Shown here piece after piece: positions 8,071 through 10,425 of a stretch of DNA of 10,425 nucleotides. The DNA comes from DATDCY01 sp031406795 [NCBI: Candidatus Rokuibacteriota bacterium] (lineage in GTDB: Bacteria > JAUVQV01). The position numbers and the translations under genes were made by a program. The notes under the pieces were generated by a model, which was not told the origin of the DNA, ran no database searches, and saw nothing but the letters and a program-made list of their open reading frames with translations. How positions within the stretch are numbered: the stretch's first letter is position 1; each line of letters begins with the position of its first letter. The stretch spans positions 1 to 10,425 of the forward strand of contig JANOHV010000156.1 of assembly GCA_031406795.1 (NCBI GenBank), in the 5' to 3' direction.

Positions 8071-9612
8071 ATGGGGAAAAGGATCGTACTTGTCGCGGCG
8101 CTGATGGCGGCGCTCTCTGCGCTCGCGGGGTGCGCCGGTAGTTCGCTGATCAACTCCTACCTGCTCGATGACGCGAGCGTCGGCGGTGACCCGGGGCGTA
8201 CGCTCAAGCCAGTTACGGGCATCCTGGTCTGGCCGCTCGAAAACATCGCCGCCGGAACGAAGTCGAAGGGCGTCGAGACGCGTTTTTCCGGCGTTCTCGC
8301 CGACACGATCTCGCTGTACGGCAGCTTCGAGCGGGTCGTCGTGCTCGAGGAAGACCAGGCCAAAGACCTGATGGCGCGCGCCGGGGAGGAGTTGGGCCTC
8401 AAGAAGAAGCCCAAGACGCCGGGCGACGGCGCCCTGATCGCGACCAAGCTGGGGCAGCTCACGAACACCGAGGTCATCCTCACCGGCCGGATCGAGGATT
8501 ACGACGAGGACAAAGTCGACAAGGCGACCATCACCGTGGTCGCGGTGTCGTTCAACGTCATCGATGCCCGCGAGAAGGCGTACGCCACGCTGGACAGTTT
8601 CGCCCCCGTCAAGCGCATCTGGCGTACGAACGCCAAGCGCAAGAGCAAGGAAGGGCCCTTCAACAGCCGCGAGGGTCTCGACGATTCGGCCCGCGCCATG
8701 CTGCGGGATGTCGTCGAACGGATGTCGGTAAATCTCAGCTACGGCGCGAACGTCTCGGGGAAGGTTCTGAAGCTCAAGGCCGCCGAGCTGAACGACGCAG
8801 CCGAGGAAAGCTTTGACGCAGGTGATTTCGACAAGGCGATCGCCGGCTGGAACGAGGTCCTCAAGATCCAGCCCAAGAACAAGAAGGCCGTGAAGCGGAT
8901 CGAGGCGGCGGAGAAGGGCAAGCGCGTGGCGCAGGAGCAGGCCAAGGCCGCCGCGTTGAAGAAGCAGGCTGACGAAATCAAGGCCAAGGCCGAGGCCGCT
9001 GCCAAGGCCGGCGATCTCGAAGGGGCAATCGTCGAGTGGAAGAAGGTCCTCGAAATCGACAAGGGCAACAAGGAAGCCACCAAGAACATCGAAAACCTCG
9101 AGAAACAGATCGCCGATCGCAAGAAGCAGGAAGCCCAGGAAGCCGAGAAGAAGGCTGCCGCCGACAAGAAGGCACGAGAAGAGGCGGAGAAGAAGAAGGC
9201 GTCCGAAGCGGTGAAGCCGGCTGAGGCGCCCAAGGCGGTCGAGGCGCCCAAGGCAGTCGAAGCGCCCAAGGCAGTCGAAGCGCCCAAGGCAGTCGAAGCG
9301 CCCAAGGCAGTCGAAGCGCCCAAGGCGGCCGAGGCGCCCAAGGCGGTCGAAGCGCCCAAGGCAGTCGAGGCGCCCAAGGCAGTCGAAGCGCCCAAGGCGG
9401 TCGAAGCGCCCAAGGCGGTCGAAGCGCCCAAGGCGGCGGCTCCGGCTGGCGACCTCGAAGCCGTTCGCAATCAGGCGATGGCCGCCTTCAACAAGGAGGA
9501 CTACCCCGCCTCCCGGGATCTCTGGAAGCAGATACTGGTGACGGCGCCTGACGACAAGCAGGCCAAGGAGATGCTCGAGACGACCGAGATGCTCCTCAAC
9601 GCGCTGAAGTGA
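8071..9612 (+). CDS. lipoprotein with CsgG/LpoB-like region, TPR-like helices and EAPKAV-repeat linker
   Basis: The 513-residue product has a lipoprotein signal: MGKR, a hydrophobic stretch, and lipobox LAGC with C21. Residue 22 is Ala, not Asp, which favours outer-membrane sorting. Residues about 45-225 (ILVWPLENIAAGT..., FSGVLADTISLYGSFERVVVL..., EVILTGRIEDY...) show the alternating strand/helix pattern of CsgG, PelC, LpoB and GNA1162-like periplasmic lipoproteins; this is an inference from pattern. TPR-like helix pairs follow at about 235-285 (GDFDKAIAGWNEVLKIQP) and 304-347 (GDLEGAIVEWKKVLEIDK), then a Lys/Glu/Ala-rich helix to about 380. Twelve EAPKAV-type hexapeptides span 385-456, and a last TPR-like unit spans 459-513 (EDYPASRDLWKQILVTAP). 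The open frame begins at 7942, but the ATG at 8071 has GGGAGG six bases upstream and starts the signal peptide. The NHL gene follows after 41 bp, probably in the same operon. A scaffold or assembly role at the outer membrane is inferred; no enzyme motif is seen. Confidence 0.85.
   Translation: MGKRIVLVAALMAALSALAGCAGSSLINSYLLDDASVGGDPGRTLKPVTGILVWPLENIAAGTKSKGVETRFSGVLADTISLYGSFERVVVLEEDQAKDLMARAGEELGLKKKPKTPGDGALIATKLGQLTNTEVILTGRIEDYDEDKVDKATITVVAVSFNVIDAREKAYATLDSFAPVKRIWRTNAKRKSKEGPFNSREGLDDSARAMLRDVVERMSVNLSYGANVSGKVLKLKAAELNDAAEESFDAGDFDKAIAGWNEVLKIQPKNKKAVKRIEAAEKGKRVAQEQAKAAALKKQADEIKAKAEAAAKAGDLEGAIVEWKKVLEIDKGNKEATKNIENLEKQIADRKKQEAQEAEKKAAADKKAREEAEKKKASEAVKPAEAPKAVEAPKAVEAPKAVEAPKAVEAPKAVEAPKAAEAPKAVEAPKAVEAPKAVEAPKAVEAPKAVEAPKAAAPAGDLEAVRNQAMAAFNKEDYPASRDLWKQILVTAPDDKQAKEMLETTEMLLNALK
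9223..9438 (+). repeat. 12 x 18-bp in-frame tandem repeat (EAPKAV linker)
   Basis: Twelve perfectly phased 18-bp units encode EAPKAV, with unit 6 and unit 12 encoding EAPKAA. Differences among copies are nearly all synonymous third-position changes (gag/gaa, gcg/gca) apart from the Val/Ala alternation, so selection keeps the peptide while the DNA drifts. The pattern of five Val units then one Ala unit occurs twice, suggesting duplication of a 108-bp block. The 72-residue alternating Pro/charged segment should be extended and flexible, like periplasm-spanning linkers in TonB-type proteins. Confidence 0.95.
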
Positions 9613-9653
9613 CCCCGGGGGGAGATTCTGGCGCGGGGAGGCATGCTCAACCT

Positions 9654-10425
9654 ATGCGACGTTCATGGCGTTGGTTCGTTCTGTTCGCAGCCGTAGTCGC
9701 TGGTGCGACCGCGGCTGCGGCGCAGAACCGTGATTCGAATGGCAGCACGCCGTCGCTCGAATACAAGCCGCCGCGGGCGGTCATCCCCGAGCCGAAGGCT
9801 CCGCACCCGCTGCCGCCGAAGACCGTCTTCGCGGAATCGTTCGGGAGCTTCGGCATCACGACCGGCTCGTTCGACGGCCCGGTCGATGTCGCCCGGGACG
9901 CGTTGGGCAATTTCTACGTCCTGGACGCGGGCAACAACCGCATCCAGAAGTTCGACAAGTCCGGGAACTTCCTCGCCACCTCGGGGACGAGCGGCAGCCG
10001 CCCCGGCCAGTTCAACCGCCCGTCGGCGATCGCGTTGGGTCGCCTGGTTCCCACCGATCCCAAGACCGAGGTCGTCTACGTGGTGGACAGCGGCAACGAC
10101 CGGATCCAGTACACCACGGTGGAGGACTTCGGCACGACGGCGGGATCGGACCAGCGCTGGAAGGCGTGGGGGAGGCGGGGCAGCTGGAAGGGTGATTTCA
10201 ACGAGCCCCGGGACATCACCATCGACCCGCGGGGGTTCGTCTACGTGCTCGACAAGGGCAACGACCGGGTGCAGAGATTCTTCCCCAACGGCGACGTCGA
10301 GCCGGGCTACACCTTCGAGCTTTTCAAAGGCAACCTCATCGATCTGGTGTCGATCGCCTTCTCCGACTCCCGCCTCGGGTTCATCTACACCCTCGGCGCG
10401 GGGTGCGTGGTGCAGCAGTTCCGGC
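9654..10425 (+). CDS. secreted NHL-repeat beta-propeller protein (3' end outside the window)
   Basis: The first 257 residues are visible with no stop before the window edge. MRRSWRWFVLFAAVVAGATAAAA is a Sec signal peptide with likely cleavage after A23. A Pro-rich linker (about 39-56) leads into NHL repeats: about 71-103 (GSFDGPVDVARDALGNFYVLD, GNNRIQKFD), 118-153 (GQFNRPSAIALG, VYVVDSGNDRIQ) and 180-212 (GDFNEPRDITIDPRGFVYVLD, GNDRVQRF). Each has the G-x-F-x-x-P opening and the D-x-GN-x-RIQ/VQ close of the family. NHL propellers are usually protein- or ligand-binding platforms, and some are enzymes; no catalytic set is identifiable in this fragment. C251 is a lone Cys in the mature part seen. 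The ATG at 9654 has GGGGAGG at 9635-9641, 12 bases upstream, a longish spacing; an ATG at 9643 is out of frame. It follows the lipoprotein gene by 41 bp with no terminator visible, so it is likely co-transcribed with it. Confidence 0.88.
   Translation, partial: MRRSWRWFVLFAAVVAGATAAAAQNRDSNGSTPSLEYKPPRAVIPEPKAPHPLPPKTVFAESFGSFGITTGSFDGPVDVARDALGNFYVLDAGNNRIQKFDKSGNFLATSGTSGSRPGQFNRPSAIALGRLVPTDPKTEVVYVVDSGNDRIQYTTVEDFGTTAGSDQRWKAWGRRGSWKGDFNEPRDITIDPRGFVYVLDKGNDRVQRFFPNGDVEPGYTFELFKGNLIDLVSIAFSDSRLGFIYTLGAGCVVQQFR

Noticed and set aside
8739-9470. Minus-strand frame encoding a GASTAL repeat protein
   Set aside because: This is the reverse reading of the EAPKAV tandem repeat; there is no upstream start signal and the plus-strand lipoprotein explains the sequence.

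Overview
The window is GC-rich, Gram-negative DNA: it has lipoprotein and Sec signal peptides and an outer-membrane beta-barrel gene. The NtrY-type sensor kinase begins with three membrane helices before its sensor region and has a sigma54-type partner regulator. The glyA / dCMP deaminase / nrdR run is also present. As I remember these families, the combination suits the deltaproteobacterial assemblage (Desulfobacterota / Desulfuromonadia-like) or a nearby GC-rich phylum. This placement is inference, not something read from a marker gene.

Left two thirds, minus strand (122-5823). One compact five-gene operon is read leftwards: glyA (serine hydroxymethyltransferase), a dCMP deaminase, nrdR (repressor of ribonucleotide reductase genes), an NtrY-like membrane histidine kinase and an NtrC/NtrX-family response regulator. 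Every junction overlaps or nearly touches (11-bp overlap, 1-bp gap, 4-bp ATGA overlap, 11-bp overlap), so the metabolic genes and the two-component system are probably made as one translationally coupled unit. GlyA makes methylene-THF and dCMP deaminase makes dUMP, the two inputs of thymidylate synthase; NrdR senses (d)ATP. The response regulator has an intact receiver domain and sigma54-activating AAA+ domain but no C-terminal Fis-type DNA-binding domain.

Centre (5824-6059). A divergent regulatory region holds an extended -10 promoter candidate for glyA, a 6-bp perfect inverted repeat between the two promoters, and a near-consensus sigma70 promoter for the rightward genes.

Right third, plus strand (6060-10425). 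Three exported proteins follow: a 617-aa outer-membrane beta-barrel protein of unrecognised family, a 513-aa lipoprotein, and the first 257 residues of a secreted NHL-repeat (beta-propeller) protein cut by the window edge. The lipoprotein combines a CsgG/LpoB-like N-terminal region, TPR-like helices, a 12-copy EAPKAV linker and a final TPR-like unit. A second near-consensus promoter with the same 16-bp spacer precedes the lipoprotein gene. The set looks like an envelope-spanning assembly (channel, lipoprotein scaffold, propeller), but its substrate cannot be read from the sequence. This is the part most likely to be an undescribed system.

The left edge (about 1-60) carries a nested inverted repeat resembling dispersed intergenic repeats of GC-rich proteobacteria. 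I saw no tRNA, rRNA, CRISPR array, transposase or convincing rho-independent terminator.
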